From Nitrobacter sp051912485 (lineage in GTDB: Bacteria; Pseudomonadota; Alphaproteobacteria; Rhizobiales; Xanthobacteraceae), in contig NZ_CP196822.1 in NCBI RefSeq assembly GCF_051912485.1, positions 1,612,001 to 1,676,000 on the forward strand: DNA of 64,000 nt, given 5' to 3'. A model generated the notes under the pieces. The model was not told where the DNA came from, searched no databases, and saw only the letters and a list, made by a program, of their open reading frames with translations. This document shows positions 1 through 8,817 of this stretch, piece by piece; within the stretch, counting starts at the first letter, position 1, and every line of letters starts with the position of its first letter. A program made the position numbers and the translations under genes.

Positions 1-23
1 GATGAGCCGGTCATCCTATAACC

Positions 24-1118
24 ATGCCCCGCCCTCGCCCGCCGCACCTCCAGCGCGCCGTCACCCGACACGGTAAGACGGTCTGGTACGTGCGCTTTGG
101 GCGAGGTCCGAAAATCCGTATCCGTGGCGAGTACGGCTCGCCAGAATTCGACGCTGCCTATCGAGCCGCCGTATCCGGCGAGCAAGCGCAGCCCTTGGGT
201 AAGGCCGCCAAGGGCACGCTGGAATGGCTCTGGCTACTCTACCGGCAATCCAGCGCGTGGACCGACCTTTCACTGGCGACGCGGAAGCAGCGCGAAAACA
301 TCATGCGCCCCGTTATTAAAGCCGCCGGTCACGAACCGCTGTCCCGCATCGACAAGAAAGCGATCATGGCGGGCCGCGAACGTCGGGCAAAGACGCCGAC
401 ACAGGCGAAGCATTTTGTCACCACCATGCGCGGCATGTTCATGTGGGCGCTAGATCATCCAGATAGATTAGTACGTTACGATCCGACCCACGGAATCAAC
501 TTTAAGCGGTCGCGAAAGGACAAGAAGTCCGTAGGTTTCCCGGTTTGGACCGACGACGATATCCTCGCATACGAGCGTCGATGGCCACGCGGGACGCGCG
601 AGCGGTTGATGTTCGATATCTTCTGTTACACGGGCCTGCGCCGCGGCGACGCCGCTGTGGTCGGAAAGCAGCATGTCCGCGACGGTGTGATTTCGATCCA
701 CACCGAGAAAACCGGAATGCTGGTCACGATTCCAATCCTTGATGACCTGCAAAAGACGCTGGACGCCGGACCGACTGGCGATCTCACATTCATCGCAACG
801 GTGTTCGGGCGCCCGATGACCAAGGTCGGATTGGGGAATCGCTTTCGCGAGGCGTGCGACTTGGCTGGTGTGAAGAAGTCGGCTCACGGACTGCGCAAGG
901 CTGCTGCGACGCGTGCTGCGAACAACGGCGCGACCACTGCGCAGATGAATGCGATCTTCGGATGGGAAGGCGATGCAATGGCGTCGCTATATACGAAGTC
1001 TGCGAACCGAACGAAACTCGCCGCCGGTGCGATCGACAAGCTGGCGCGGAACGAAACGGAAAAACCTATACCCTCACCTGAGCAAAAGGTGGGGGTTTTA
1101 GAGCGAAAAGCTGAATAA
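24..1118 (+). CDS. Tyrosine recombinase (phage-type integrase)
   Basis: Site-specific recombinase of 364 aa that would integrate and excise the element lying to the left of the window. The N-terminal part (about residues 1-150) is a basic arm-binding/core-binding region. The C-terminal catalytic domain shows the expected order: an Arg in YTGLRRGDA (about 205), HGLRK (His-x-x-Arg, about 290) and the nucleophile Tyr in ASLYTKSA (about 325). The frame is open and of normal family length, so it looks functional. It reads toward the 3' end of tRNA-Leu, with only 22 bases between its stop and the tRNA, the usual arrangement for tRNA-targeting islands. The start ATG lies just inside the window and the promoter cannot be judged. 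Confidence 0.9.
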   Translation: MPRPRPPHLQRAVTRHGKTVWYVRFGRGPKIRIRGEYGSPEFDAAYRAAVSGEQAQPLGKAAKGTLEWLWLLYRQSSAWTDLSLATRKQRENIMRPVIKAAGHEPLSRIDKKAIMAGRERRAKTPTQAKHFVTTMRGMFMWALDHPDRLVRYDPTHGINFKRSRKDKKSVGFPVWTDDDILAYERRWPRGTRERLMFDIFCYTGLRRGDAAVVGKQHVRDGVISIHTEKTGMLVTIPILDDLQKTLDAGPTGDLTFIATVFGRPMTKVGLGNRFREACDLAGVKKSAHGLRKAAATRAANNGATTAQMNAIFGWEGDAMASLYTKSANRTKLAAGAIDKLARNETEKPIPSPEQKVGVLERKAE

Positions 1119-1140
1119 TATCAAAGCTGATTTTTTGAGG

Positions 1141-1225
1141 TGGTGCGCTCGGAGGGACTCGAACCCCCACGATTTTACTCACTGCCACCTCAAGGCAGCG
1201 CGTCTACCAATTCCGCCACGAGCGC
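1141..1225 (-). tRNA. tRNA-Leu (anticodon GAG)
   Basis: Read on the minus strand, the 85-nt gene has a 7-bp acceptor stem (GCGCTCG with CGAGCGC), discriminator A and an encoded CCA. The anticodon stem CTGCC/GGCAG encloses loop TTGAGGT, which gives anticodon GAG. A class-II variable arm and the T-loop TTCGAGT are present. It serves CUC/CUU leucine codons. Its 3' end faces the integrase, so the 3' half is the likely attachment site of the element to the left; the second att copy would be outside the window. Confidence 0.95.
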
Positions 1226-1453
1226 TGAGAAAACGGACCGAAGCTGGCGCCCCGACCGGATCGACGGCGCGGATGTAACAAAACAATGATGGGGGGACAA
1301 GGCCCCGGGGACGTTCTTCCCGGGCTGAAGGGCTGGGAAGAGGACTGCCGCCCGAACCAGAACGATACTGGAATCAGGGGCTTCGATTGCTCTTTTGATC
1401 CCGACGCCCATCCCGGCCCGGACATGCGGGCCTTCAAGTCCGATCCGGAAGGC

Positions 1454-1717
1454 TTATCTGCGGTCCGGGGTTCGCGGCAGCATCTGTTTGACTTCGACCG
1501 CGATGCGGTTGCGGTTGACCATCACCACCCCGCTGGCGACCGGCAGGTTGTTGGCAAGGATCTTGACCTCGTCCTGCTCGGTGGCATCAAGCTCGATAAT
1601 GGCGCCACGGCTGAGCCGCATGACCTGATGGACAGGCATCGAAGTGGTCCCCAGGACCACCATGAGATCGACAGATACTTTATCGAGCGTTGCCACGAAT
1701 ACAAACTCACAGACCAT
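1454..1717 (-). CDS. FliN-like flagellar switch (SpoA domain) protein
   Basis: An 87-aa protein made almost entirely of one SpoA (FliN/FliM C-terminal) domain. Typical features are LMVVLGTTSMPVHQVMRLSR, followed by GAIIELDATEQDEVKILAN and an N-R-I-A-V-E strand. FliN forms the lower C-ring of the flagellar motor and binds CheY and FliH. No other flagellar gene lies nearby, so this is an orphan copy, and it lacks the N-terminal extension of classical FliN. The start is uncertain: the upstream ATG has a weak ribosome site and an in-frame GTG eight codons later is an alternative. It is divergent from lipB. About 230 bases between it and tRNA-Leu hold only a small GC hairpin near 1303-1325. Confidence 0.75.
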   Translation of the reverse strand: MVCEFVFVATLDKVSVDLMVVLGTTSMPVHQVMRLSRGAIIELDATEQDEVKILANNLPVASGVVMVNRNRIAVEVKQMLPRTPDRR

Positions 1718-1760
1718 GCAAATTGCTACGGTTCCAGACCACCACAGTTATGGTTAGACA

Positions 1761-2486
1761 ATGGTTAACAACCGCCAGACCATCGATTTGAAGCTGTTTG
1801 CAGCCTCGCCTAGCGAGCCGGTGAACTGGCGGTTGTCCGATGCTCCGGTGCCTTACCCCGAGGCTGTTGCCATCATGGAAGCGCAGGCGGCGGCGATCGC
1901 CTCGGGCGAGGCTCCGGAACTGGTCTGGCTGCTGGAGCACCCGCCCCTCTACACCTCCGGCACCAGTGGACGCGAAGCCGATCTTCTACAGGTCCGCTTT
2001 CCGCTGTTTTCGACCGGCCGCGGCGGTCAGGTGACCTATCACGGCCCCGGCCAGCGCGTGGCCTATGTCATGCTGGATTTGAAGCGTCGCCGCCCCGACG
2101 TGCGGGCGTTCGTCGCTGGCCTGGAGGAATGGATCATCCGCACGCTCGACGCTTTCGACGTCAAAGGAGAACGGCGGGAGGACCGGGTCGGCGTCTGGGT
2201 GGCGCGCCCGGACAAGGGGCCGGGCCATGAGGACAAGATCGCGGCGATCGGCGTGCGGCTGCGCCGCTGGGTATCGTTCCACGGCATCTCGCTCAATGTC
2301 GACCCCGACCTCAGCCATTTCGAAGCCATTGTGCCCTGCGGTGTCACCGACCCACGCTACGGCGTCACCAGCCTCGCCGACCTCGGCCTCCCCGTCGCGC
2401 TGGCGGATGTCGACGTTGCCCTCAGGCAGGCGTTCGGAGCGGTGTTCGGACCCTCGGAACTGCGTCTGCAGGAAACGACGGCCTGA
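1761..2486 (+). CDS. lipB: Lipoyl(octanoyl) transferase
   Basis: LipB moves the octanoyl group from octanoyl-ACP to lipoyl domains of 2-oxoacid dehydrogenases and the glycine cleavage H protein, the first step of cytoplasmic lipoate synthesis before LipA. The 241-aa protein contains the family signature GRGGQVTYHGPGQ (about residue 75), the Lys-containing motif KIAAIGVRLRRW (about 155) and the catalytic Cys in IVPCGV (about 192). Length fits the alphaproteobacterial family. It is transcribed away from the FliN-like gene and ends 34 bases before the convergent acylphosphatase gene. Confidence 0.95.
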   Translation: MVNNRQTIDLKLFAASPSEPVNWRLSDAPVPYPEAVAIMEAQAAAIASGEAPELVWLLEHPPLYTSGTSGREADLLQVRFPLFSTGRGGQVTYHGPGQRVAYVMLDLKRRRPDVRAFVAGLEEWIIRTLDAFDVKGERREDRVGVWVARPDKGPGHEDKIAAIGVRLRRWVSFHGISLNVDPDLSHFEAIVPCGVTDPRYGVTSLADLGLPVALADVDVALRQAFGAVFGPSELRLQETTA

Positions 2487-2520
2487 CCCGTTTGATTGGG
2501 CTTTCGATGCGCGGCTTTGC

Positions 2521-2820
2521 CTACGCCGTCGGGAGTTGCGAGAAGCGCTCGCCGGGCCGGATCATTTTCAAGGCGTTCGCCGTCACGGCCTGATCTTCGA
2601 CGGCATCGACGCGCGCGAACTCCGGCCCGTTCCGGCAGCGCGCCACCATGGCCGCGACAGCATCGGCCGGTCCCGCGAACAAGGCCTCTACACTGCCATC
2701 ACGGCGATTACGCACCCAACCGGCAACGCCGAGACGGATGGCTTCGCTCATCGTCCAATAGCGAAAGCCGACGCCCTGGACGCGGCCGCGGATCACGATC
2801 TGACGAACCAGGTCTTCCAT
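2521..2820 (-). CDS. acyP: Acylphosphatase
   Basis: Small cytoplasmic enzyme hydrolysing carboxyl-phosphate bonds of acyl phosphates. The 99-aa protein carries both family signatures: VQGVGFRYW, with the phosphate-binding Arg, and GWVRNRRDGSVEA, with the catalytic Asn. It lies downstream of the acyl-CoA carboxylase gene on the same strand with about 70 bases between them and could be co-transcribed. The gene is convergent with lipB. Confidence 0.92.
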   Translation of the reverse strand: MEDLVRQIVIRGRVQGVGFRYWTMSEAIRLGVAGWVRNRRDGSVEALFAGPADAVAAMVARCRNGPEFARVDAVEDQAVTANALKMIRPGERFSQLPTA

Positions 2821-2888
2821 TTAATTTTATCCCGGTAACCTCACGCCGCGAGCATAGGCTTAAGACGCTGTCGAAAACGCCTGCAGCC

Positions 2889-4904
2889 TCACGCAAACTC
2901 GAGGACCAGCGCATCCACCGCCAGCGTCGCTCCGGGCACCGCCGCGATCGTCTTGATGACTCCGTCGCGTTCGGCACGCAGCACGTTCTGCATCTTCATG
3001 GCTTCGATCACCGCCAGCGTCTCGCCCGCCTTGACTTCCTGTCCCTCGGTCACGGCGATCGAGACGACGAGGCCCGGCATCGGGCACAGCAGCTTCTTGC
3101 CGGTATCGGCCGTGGTCGCGGCCGGCATCAGCCGGGCAGCAGCCGCCTCGGTCTCGGTGAATACGTTGATCGCGGCCTCGAACCCCTGATGCGCGAGCCG
3201 GAATCCGTTTGCGATCGGCCTCACCTGCAATGCGATGGGATGCCCGTCGAGCGTGCCTTGCCAGACCGGTTGGCCTGGCACCCACCGCGAGAGCAACTGA
3301 TGCGCGTTGCCGACACCACCATCCGCACCCACGAAGCGGATCGTGATTGCATCGCCGTCGCGGGCAACGTCGAGCAGGATTTCATCGCGGTTGAGCCAGA
3401 CAGCGCGTCGACCTTCGCGCGTCACCGCGCGCCCATTCATCTGGCCGGAAATCTGCCGCTTGCGCTCGCCGAGCACGTGATCAATCGCGGCCGCCACCGC
3501 GGCGAATCTGTGCGCGATCTCTCCTTGCGGCGCCTGCGCGGTAAATCCCTTTGGGAATTCCTCGGCGATGAACCCGGTCGAGAGATTGCCGGCGCGCCAG
3601 CGCTGGTGATGCATCAAGGCCGACAGAAAAGGAACGTTGTGCCGGATGCCGTCGATATAAAATGCGTCGAGCGCCTGAGCCTGCGCTTCAATGGCGGCGG
3701 CGCGCGATGGTCCATGGGTGACGAGCTTGGCGATCATCGGATCGTAATGGATCGAAATCTCGCCGCCCTCGTACACGCCAGTATCGTTGCGCACGATGAC
3801 GCCGTCCTGGTTCATTTCGTCCGGCGGACGATATTTGACGAGACGTCCGACCGACGGCAGAAAATCCCGGAACGGATCTTCGGCATAGACGCGCGATTCA
3901 ACCGCCCATCCCGTCAGTGTCACGTCCTTCTGCGTGATCGATAACTTTTCTCCCGCAGCAATGCGGATCATCTGCTCGACCAGATCGATGCCGGTGATCA
4001 ACTCTGTGACAGGATGCTCGACCTGCAGCCGCGTGTTCATCTCAAGGAAGTAAAAGCTCTTATCCTGCCCTGCGACGAATTCGACCGTGCCCGCCGAGTT
4101 GTAGTTCACTGCCCTAGCCAGCGCGACGGCCTGCTCGCCCATCCTTCGTCGCGTGGTCTCGTCGAGCAGGGGTGACGGCGCCTCCTCGATGACCTTCTGA
4201 TTTCGCCGTTGTATCGAGCACTCGCGCTCGCCAAGATAGATCACGTTGCCGTGCTTGTCGCCCAGCACCTGGATTTCGATATGGCGTGGATCAACGATGA
4301 ACTTTTCGATGAAGACACGATCATCGCCGAACGACGACTTCGCCTCCGCCTTCGCGAGATTAAATCCCTCGGCGACCTCGGCGATCGAGCGTGCAATGCG
4401 CATGCCCTTTCCGCCTCCCCCCGCCGACGCCTTGATCATCACGGGATAGCCGATCTCGTCGGCGATCTTCACCGCGTGCCTGTCGTCCTCGATCACGCCG
4501 AGGAAACCGGGGACCGTCGAAACCCCGGCCTTGGCCGCAGCCTTTTTGGATTCGATCTTGTCGCCCATCGCAGCGATAGCGTCGGGATTGGGGCCGATGA
4601 AAACCACGCCGGCGTCGGCGAGCGCACGCGGAAACGCCTCGCGCTCGGACAGAAAGCCATAGCCGGGATGCACGGCTTGCGCCCCGGTCTTGTGGCAAGC
4701 CTCCACGATCTTCTCGATGACGAGATAGCTTTCGGCCGCCGCCGGCGGGCCGATCGACACAGCCTCATCGGCCATCTCGACGTGAAGCGCGTCGCGATCC
4801 GCCTCCGAGTACACGGCAACGGTTTCGATGCCCATCCGATGGGCCGATTTGATGATCCGGCAGGCAATCTCGCCGCGATTGGCGATCAGAATCCGTTTGA
4901 ACAT
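2889..4904 (-). CDS. pccA: Acetyl/propionyl-CoA carboxylase alpha subunit
   Basis: Biotin-dependent carboxylase subunit, 671 aa, joining biotin carboxylase, linker and biotin carrier domains in one chain. The start is placed at the ATG giving MFKRILIANRGEIACRII, the conserved beginning of the carboxylase domain. The ATP-grasp region has the glycine-rich KASAGGGGKGMRI and the EMNTRLQVEHPVTE motif near residue 290. The C-terminal 75 residues form a biotinyl domain with EAMKMQ, whose Lys is biotinylated. Length and order match PccA / MccA-type subunits. No beta (carboxyltransferase) subunit is in the window, so the substrate (propionyl-CoA most likely) is inferred. It is distinct from the separate accB/accC pair at 43.8-45.7 kb. 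Confidence 0.92.
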   Translation of the reverse strand: MFKRILIANRGEIACRIIKSAHRMGIETVAVYSEADRDALHVEMADEAVSIGPPAAAESYLVIEKIVEACHKTGAQAVHPGYGFLSEREAFPRALADAGVVFIGPNPDAIAAMGDKIESKKAAAKAGVSTVPGFLGVIEDDRHAVKIADEIGYPVMIKASAGGGGKGMRIARSIAEVAEGFNLAKAEAKSSFGDDRVFIEKFIVDPRHIEIQVLGDKHGNVIYLGERECSIQRRNQKVIEEAPSPLLDETTRRRMGEQAVALARAVNYNSAGTVEFVAGQDKSFYFLEMNTRLQVEHPVTELITGIDLVEQMIRIAAGEKLSITQKDVTLTGWAVESRVYAEDPFRDFLPSVGRLVKYRPPDEMNQDGVIVRNDTGVYEGGEISIHYDPMIAKLVTHGPSRAAAIEAQAQALDAFYIDGIRHNVPFLSALMHHQRWRAGNLSTGFIAEEFPKGFTAQAPQGEIAHRFAAVAAAIDHVLGERKRQISGQMNGRAVTREGRRAVWLNRDEILLDVARDGDAITIRFVGADGGVGNAHQLLSRWVPGQPVWQGTLDGHPIALQVRPIANGFRLAHQGFEAAINVFTETEAAAARLMPAATTADTGKKLLCPMPGLVVSIAVTEGQEVKAGETLAVIEAMKMQNVLRAERDGVIKTIAAVPGATLAVDALVLEFA

Positions 4905-5179
4905 GTGCCTGTTGACCTGCAACCTTGAGGCGCGGTCCAGTCTTCCGGACGGTGCGAGCGATCTGGCCTAGGGACGCGGCGTAACTGTTCCGTCGTACAG
5001 AAAAACAAAACAAGAGCAAAGGCTTTTCGGCGGGAGCGCCTCTCAATGGGCTTGATGCGCCGCCGCCCGAGCGCTTGCGCGGTCGGCGACACTGATGAGC
5101 AGACGACTACGGGCCGATGGCTACAGAAACGACGGAAGCAGATAACCCACCGTTTGTCGCTTCTGGCATTTCGCGCGGC

Positions 5180-5755
5180 TTACATGCCGATATCGAAAAC
5201 GTTCGGGAGGTGCGTCAGCGGCAAGGTCGCCGCCCCGATCAGGCTCGCGACCAGCGCCATCAGCCGACGATTGCTGCGACGTTTACCGCGCATCTGACTT
5301 GCGACCCACTCCAGCACTTCGATGTTGACGCCCACCGCTTTGGTCGGCGCCCAACTCTCGATGGGGGTGCCCGGCGACAGGGCGATGCTGCGCGGTGGCA
5401 CCGGCAAGCCCGATGCGGACGTAGCGTGGTGCACGATCGCCTTGGCAAAAAGATCGTCGAACCGCCCGTCATCGCTTCGCTCGGCGGCGACATCGTTGAT
5501 TTCAAACAGGGCTTCGGCTTCCTCTCGGCTCACCGGCTGGTTATCCATGGCGGCGGCCGTCAAAAGACGCGCGCACCAGGACGCATCGGTGGAGTCGAGC
5601 ATGCGGGAAAAATGAACGCGGCCGCGTGCGGTCGGTCCCTCTCCGGTGATGACGCCATCCCGCACCATGGCGAGGGCCTGGACGACCGCCATGCGGTCTG
5701 TGATTTCCGAGGGCTCAAAGGCGGTCGGTTCGGTGAAGGCTAAGGCGGCGGACAT
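5180..5755 (-). CDS. Hypothetical protein with C-terminal membrane segment
   Basis: A 191-aa protein that I do not recognise beyond being of the kind conserved in this bacterial group. The N-terminal two thirds is soluble and acidic with no clear motif. A strongly basic patch (RGKRRSNRR, about 155-163) is followed by one hydrophobic segment (about 165-182), so the protein may be tail-anchored with the bulk in the cytoplasm. Codon use resembles the flanking core genes. It is divergent from the peroxiredoxin gene. Function is unknown. Confidence 0.6.
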   Translation of the reverse strand: MSAALAFTEPTAFEPSEITDRMAVVQALAMVRDGVITGEGPTARGRVHFSRMLDSTDASWCARLLTAAAMDNQPVSREEAEALFEINDVAAERSDDGRFDDLFAKAIVHHATSASGLPVPPRSIALSPGTPIESWAPTKAVGVNIEVLEWVASQMRGKRRSNRRLMALVASLIGAATLPLTHLPNVFDIGM

Positions 5756-6136
5756 TGCTATTTCTCTTCTTCTTCAATCCCAGCAATCCATTGCGGGTGT
5801 AAACGGCTGGTTAAGGAATCAACAATCAGGTCGCGTCTTTTTTAGTTGCTTGCGAAAGAACTCAGTCACAAGCTGGTCGTCGCTGCGATCAACGTCTCGG
5901 TTCATCGCAAGGCGATCCGGCGGTCGCGGGGCGGGTCCGCGGCAACTTCGCGGCGGACACATTAAAACAATGCAATCTTTTCGCCTTCAGGCAGCGAAGC
6001 AAAACACGATGCCAGTGATTTATCAGAATGGAGAAAGTTCTATCCTTTTCCGCCAGACGGTTCCCTTCCGCGGTCGCGCGCCCTATACTGATCGAGACCA
6101 TAAAATCCCGTAATTTGAACGACATGAGGTCACACT
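5756..6136. other. Intergenic region, divergent promoters
   Basis: About 380 bases between the hypothetical gene (minus) and the peroxiredoxin gene (plus). It presumably holds both promoters. The right half is AT-richer. I see no convincing coding region, RNA gene or known operator. Confidence 0.4.
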
Positions 6137-6796
6137 ATGGCACTTGCGATTAACGCTGACGCTCCCGATTTTGAAGCTGAAACCACCGAAGGTCACATCC
6201 GTTTCCATGAGTGGCTGGGCAATAGCTGGGGGCTTCTGTTTTCCCACCCGAAGGATTTCACCCCGGTCTGCACCACGGAACTGGGTGCGGTGGCCCGCCT
6301 GAAACCCGAATTCGACAAGCGCGGTGTCAAAACGATCGGATTGAGCGTCGATCCCGTCGCCAACCACGCGAAGTGGGCCGAGGACATCAAGGAGACCCAA
6401 GGGCACGCGCCGAATTTTCCGATGATCGGCGACACCGATTTCAATGTCTCGAAACTCTACGGCATGCTGCCGGCCAGCACGTCTGGCGACGTCAGCACCC
6501 GCACCGCCAACGATAACGCCACCGTGCGCAATGTCTTCGTCATCGGGCCGGACAAGAAGATCAAGCTCGTGCTGGTCTACCCGATGTCGGTCGGCCGCAA
6601 TTTCCAGGAAATTTTGCGCGCCATCGATTCATTGCAGCTCGGCGCAAAGCACCGCGTTTCGACGCCAGCCGACTGGAAACAGGGCGAGGATGTCATCCTG
6701 GGTGGCGCGATCAGCGATGAAGAAGCGAAGAAGCTCTATCCGCAGGGCTGGAAAGCGCCGAAGCCCTACATCCGCATCGTGCCGCAGCCAAAGTAA
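6137..6796 (+). CDS. 1-Cys peroxiredoxin (Prx6 family)
   Basis: Thiol peroxidase of 219 aa that reduces H2O2 and organic hydroperoxides in the cytoplasm. The active-site segment FTPVCTTE (Cys about residue 45) is the Prx6 form, and this is the only Cys in the protein, so no internal resolving Cys exists. The C-terminal extension of about 60 residues is also typical of Prx6. A ribosome site (ATGAGGTCAC) precedes the ATG. The gene stands alone and ends in a strong intrinsic terminator. Confidence 0.93.
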   Translation: MALAINADAPDFEAETTEGHIRFHEWLGNSWGLLFSHPKDFTPVCTTELGAVARLKPEFDKRGVKTIGLSVDPVANHAKWAEDIKETQGHAPNFPMIGDTDFNVSKLYGMLPASTSGDVSTRTANDNATVRNVFVIGPDKKIKLVLVYPMSVGRNFQEILRAIDSLQLGAKHRVSTPADWKQGEDVILGGAISDEEAKKLYPQGWKAPKPYIRIVPQPK

Positions 6797-6818
6797 TTCG
6801 TTGCGCAGCGAAAGAACG

Positions 6819-6849
6819 AAGGGGACGCCTCGGCGTCCCCTTTTTTTTT
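6819..6849 (+). terminator. Rho-independent terminator
   Basis: A perfect 9-bp GC stem (GGGGACGCC / GGCGTCCCC) with a 2-base loop is followed by a run of nine T residues, 24 bases after the peroxiredoxin stop. Confidence 0.93.
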
Positions 6850-7079
6850 GCGGGCACGTCGAATGACGACGACCGAGATCATTCCATCTCGTCGTGAACC
6901 ATCTAGTCAACCGCGGTTCGTCGGCTTCGATTGACGGGGATCATCCCCAGCTCGTCGAAATCGCGATTCATGGTTTGCGGCCTTTAGCGCCCGAACCTAT
7001 GCTATGCGGCAACACCGGTTTGCCGCGAGGCATGCTCGCGCAATTTCTCCTGAACACCGACAGAGAACGGGAAATTACC

Positions 7080-8207
7080 ATGCACGTTCGCGCCGCAGTC
7101 GCTGTTGCCGCTGGCAAGCCGCTTGAAATCACGACCGTGGAACTCGACGGCCCGCGTGAAGGCGAAGTCATGGTCGAAATCAAGGCCACCGGCGTCTGCC
7201 ACACCGACGAGTTCACTTTGTCCGGAGCCGATCCGGAAGGGTTGTTTCCGGCGATCCTCGGCCATGAGGGAGCAGGCATTGTCGTCGATGTCGGCAAGGG
7301 CGTGACTTCGGTGAAGAAAGGCGATCACGTCATTCCGCTCTACACGCCGGAATGCCGGCAATGCCCGTCATGCCTGTCGCGCAAGACCAATCTCTGCACG
7401 GCGATCCGCGCCACCCAGGGCCAGGGGCTGATGCCCGACGGCACGTCCCGTTTCTCGCTCGATGGCAAGAAGATCCACCACTACATGGGCACTTCGACCT
7501 TCGCCAATTACACCGTGCTGCCGGAGATTGCGGTCGCCAAAATCCGCGAGGACGCACCGTTCGACAAAGTCTGCTACATCGGTTGCGGCGTTACCACCGG
7601 CATCGGTGCGGTCATCAACACCGCGAAGGTCGAGCCCGGCGCGAAAGCGATCGTGTTCGGCCTCGGCGGCATCGGACTCAACGTGTTGCAAGGCCTGCGG
7701 CTTGCCGGCGCCGACATGATCATCGGCGTCGATCTCAACGACGACCGCAAGGCATGGGGCGAGCGCTTCGGCATGACGCATTTCGTCAACCCGACGGAAC
7801 TTGGCAAGGACCTCGTCCCTCACCTCGTCGACATGACCAAGTCTGGCGCCGATCAGATCGGCGGCGCAGACTACACCTTCGACTGCACCGGCAACGTCAA
7901 GGTGATGCGCCAAGCGCTGGAAGCCTGTCACCGCGGCTGGGGGCAGTCGATCGTGATCGGCGTTGCGCCAGCCGGCGCGGAGATCGCGACGCGGCCATTC
8001 CAGCTTGTCACCGGTCGGGTATGGAAAGGCACGGCGTTCGGCGGCGCACGCGGCCGCACCGACGTACCGAAGATCGTCGACTGGTATATGCAGGGCAAGA
8101 TCCAGATCGACCCGATGATCACCCACATCATGCCGCTCGACGACATCAACAGGGCGTTCGACCTGATGCACAGAGGCGAGTCGATCCGCAGCGTCGTGAC
8201 ATTCTAA
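7080..8207 (+). CDS. frmA: S-(hydroxymethyl)glutathione dehydrogenase (class III ADH)
   Basis: NAD-dependent zinc alcohol dehydrogenase of 375 aa that oxidises the glutathione adduct of formaldehyde, and also reduces S-nitrosoglutathione. It shows the catalytic zinc site (GVCHTDEFTLSG; GHEGAGIV), the four-Cys structural zinc loop (CRQCPSCLSRKTNLC) and the nucleotide-binding FGLGGIGLNVLQG. The start is placed at the ATG giving MHVRAAVAVAAGKP, matching the family N-terminus; the frame extends upstream but that part is unlike the family. No S-formylglutathione hydrolase gene is adjacent. About 230 bases upstream contain its promoter and no other gene. Confidence 0.95.
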   Translation: MHVRAAVAVAAGKPLEITTVELDGPREGEVMVEIKATGVCHTDEFTLSGADPEGLFPAILGHEGAGIVVDVGKGVTSVKKGDHVIPLYTPECRQCPSCLSRKTNLCTAIRATQGQGLMPDGTSRFSLDGKKIHHYMGTSTFANYTVLPEIAVAKIREDAPFDKVCYIGCGVTTGIGAVINTAKVEPGAKAIVFGLGGIGLNVLQGLRLAGADMIIGVDLNDDRKAWGERFGMTHFVNPTELGKDLVPHLVDMTKSGADQIGGADYTFDCTGNVKVMRQALEACHRGWGQSIVIGVAPAGAEIATRPFQLVTGRVWKGTAFGGARGRTDVPKIVDWYMQGKIQIDPMITHIMPLDDINRAFDLMHRGESIRSVVTF

Positions 8208-8221
8208 TAACGTGTACGTCT

Positions 8222-8659
8222 TCAGAAATCTTCCGGACACGGATCGACGATCTTCCAAAGTTCCGGACCGTTCTTGATCTTCTTCATTTCGGTGGTCAGG
8301 CCGCCATTGCGGTGAATCCAGTCCTTCACGGACGGCGGATAGTAGGACATCAGGTCGGATGTCCCCTTATAGCTTGTGACCTTGATGCCGAAGGTGAACG
8401 CCTTGTCATAATACGCTTCGTGGAATCCGAGGCTGGCGCGCGGCGTCACGCAAATCCTGTTCATGGGTACGATACCGAACACCATGGTGCAGGCCGAATT
8501 ACAAATACCGTCGATAATGACGCGTTCGTGGCGATCGCGGATACGCTCATACTTGGCCTTGTATTCGGTGACCAAGCCGCCGTGATCGCGCGTAATATGG
8601 AGATCGGCGCGGGCCGGCACCGTAGACAGCAGCAGGATCATAAAAACGGCAATTCGCAT
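8222..8659 (-). CDS. Secreted ClpP/crotonase-fold-like protein (COG3904-like)
   Basis: A 145-aa protein with an N-terminal signal peptide (MRIAVFMILLLSTVPARA, cleavage probably after ARA). The mature part has the pattern GICNSACTMVFG followed by LGFHEA, which resembles periplasmic COG3904 proteins with a ClpP-like fold, where the Ser before Ala-Cys sits at the oxyanion/nucleophile turn. Whether it is an active peptidase cannot be judged. The start is chosen at the Met that begins the signal peptide. It is convergent with frmA, with 14 bases between stops. Confidence 0.6.
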   Translation of the reverse strand: MRIAVFMILLLSTVPARADLHITRDHGGLVTEYKAKYERIRDRHERVIIDGICNSACTMVFGIVPMNRICVTPRASLGFHEAYYDKAFTFGIKVTSYKGTSDLMSYYPPSVKDWIHRNGGLTTEMKKIKNGPELWKIVDPCPEDF

Positions 8660-8817
8660 GGGAGCGACAGGTGACCAGAGAAAGCCTGCGTTTCGGAATG
8701 CGGGCGGCCTCGCGACCTTTCGCATCGCGAACTCTGCCCCCTACTCTCTTGGCAATTCGTTAACCACGGCACTCTGGCTGAAAAACGGCAACCGGCCGCT
8801 CCGGAACCCATCCGCTG

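Noticed and set aside
2496..3944. A 482-codon plus-strand frame opposite the acyl-CoA carboxylase gene.
   Set aside because: Antisense of conserved carboxylase and acylphosphatase genes; composition is artefactual.
7352..8674. A 440-codon plus-strand frame overlapping frmA.
   Set aside because: Out-of-frame with a conserved dehydrogenase and very Arg/His-rich; no ribosome site.
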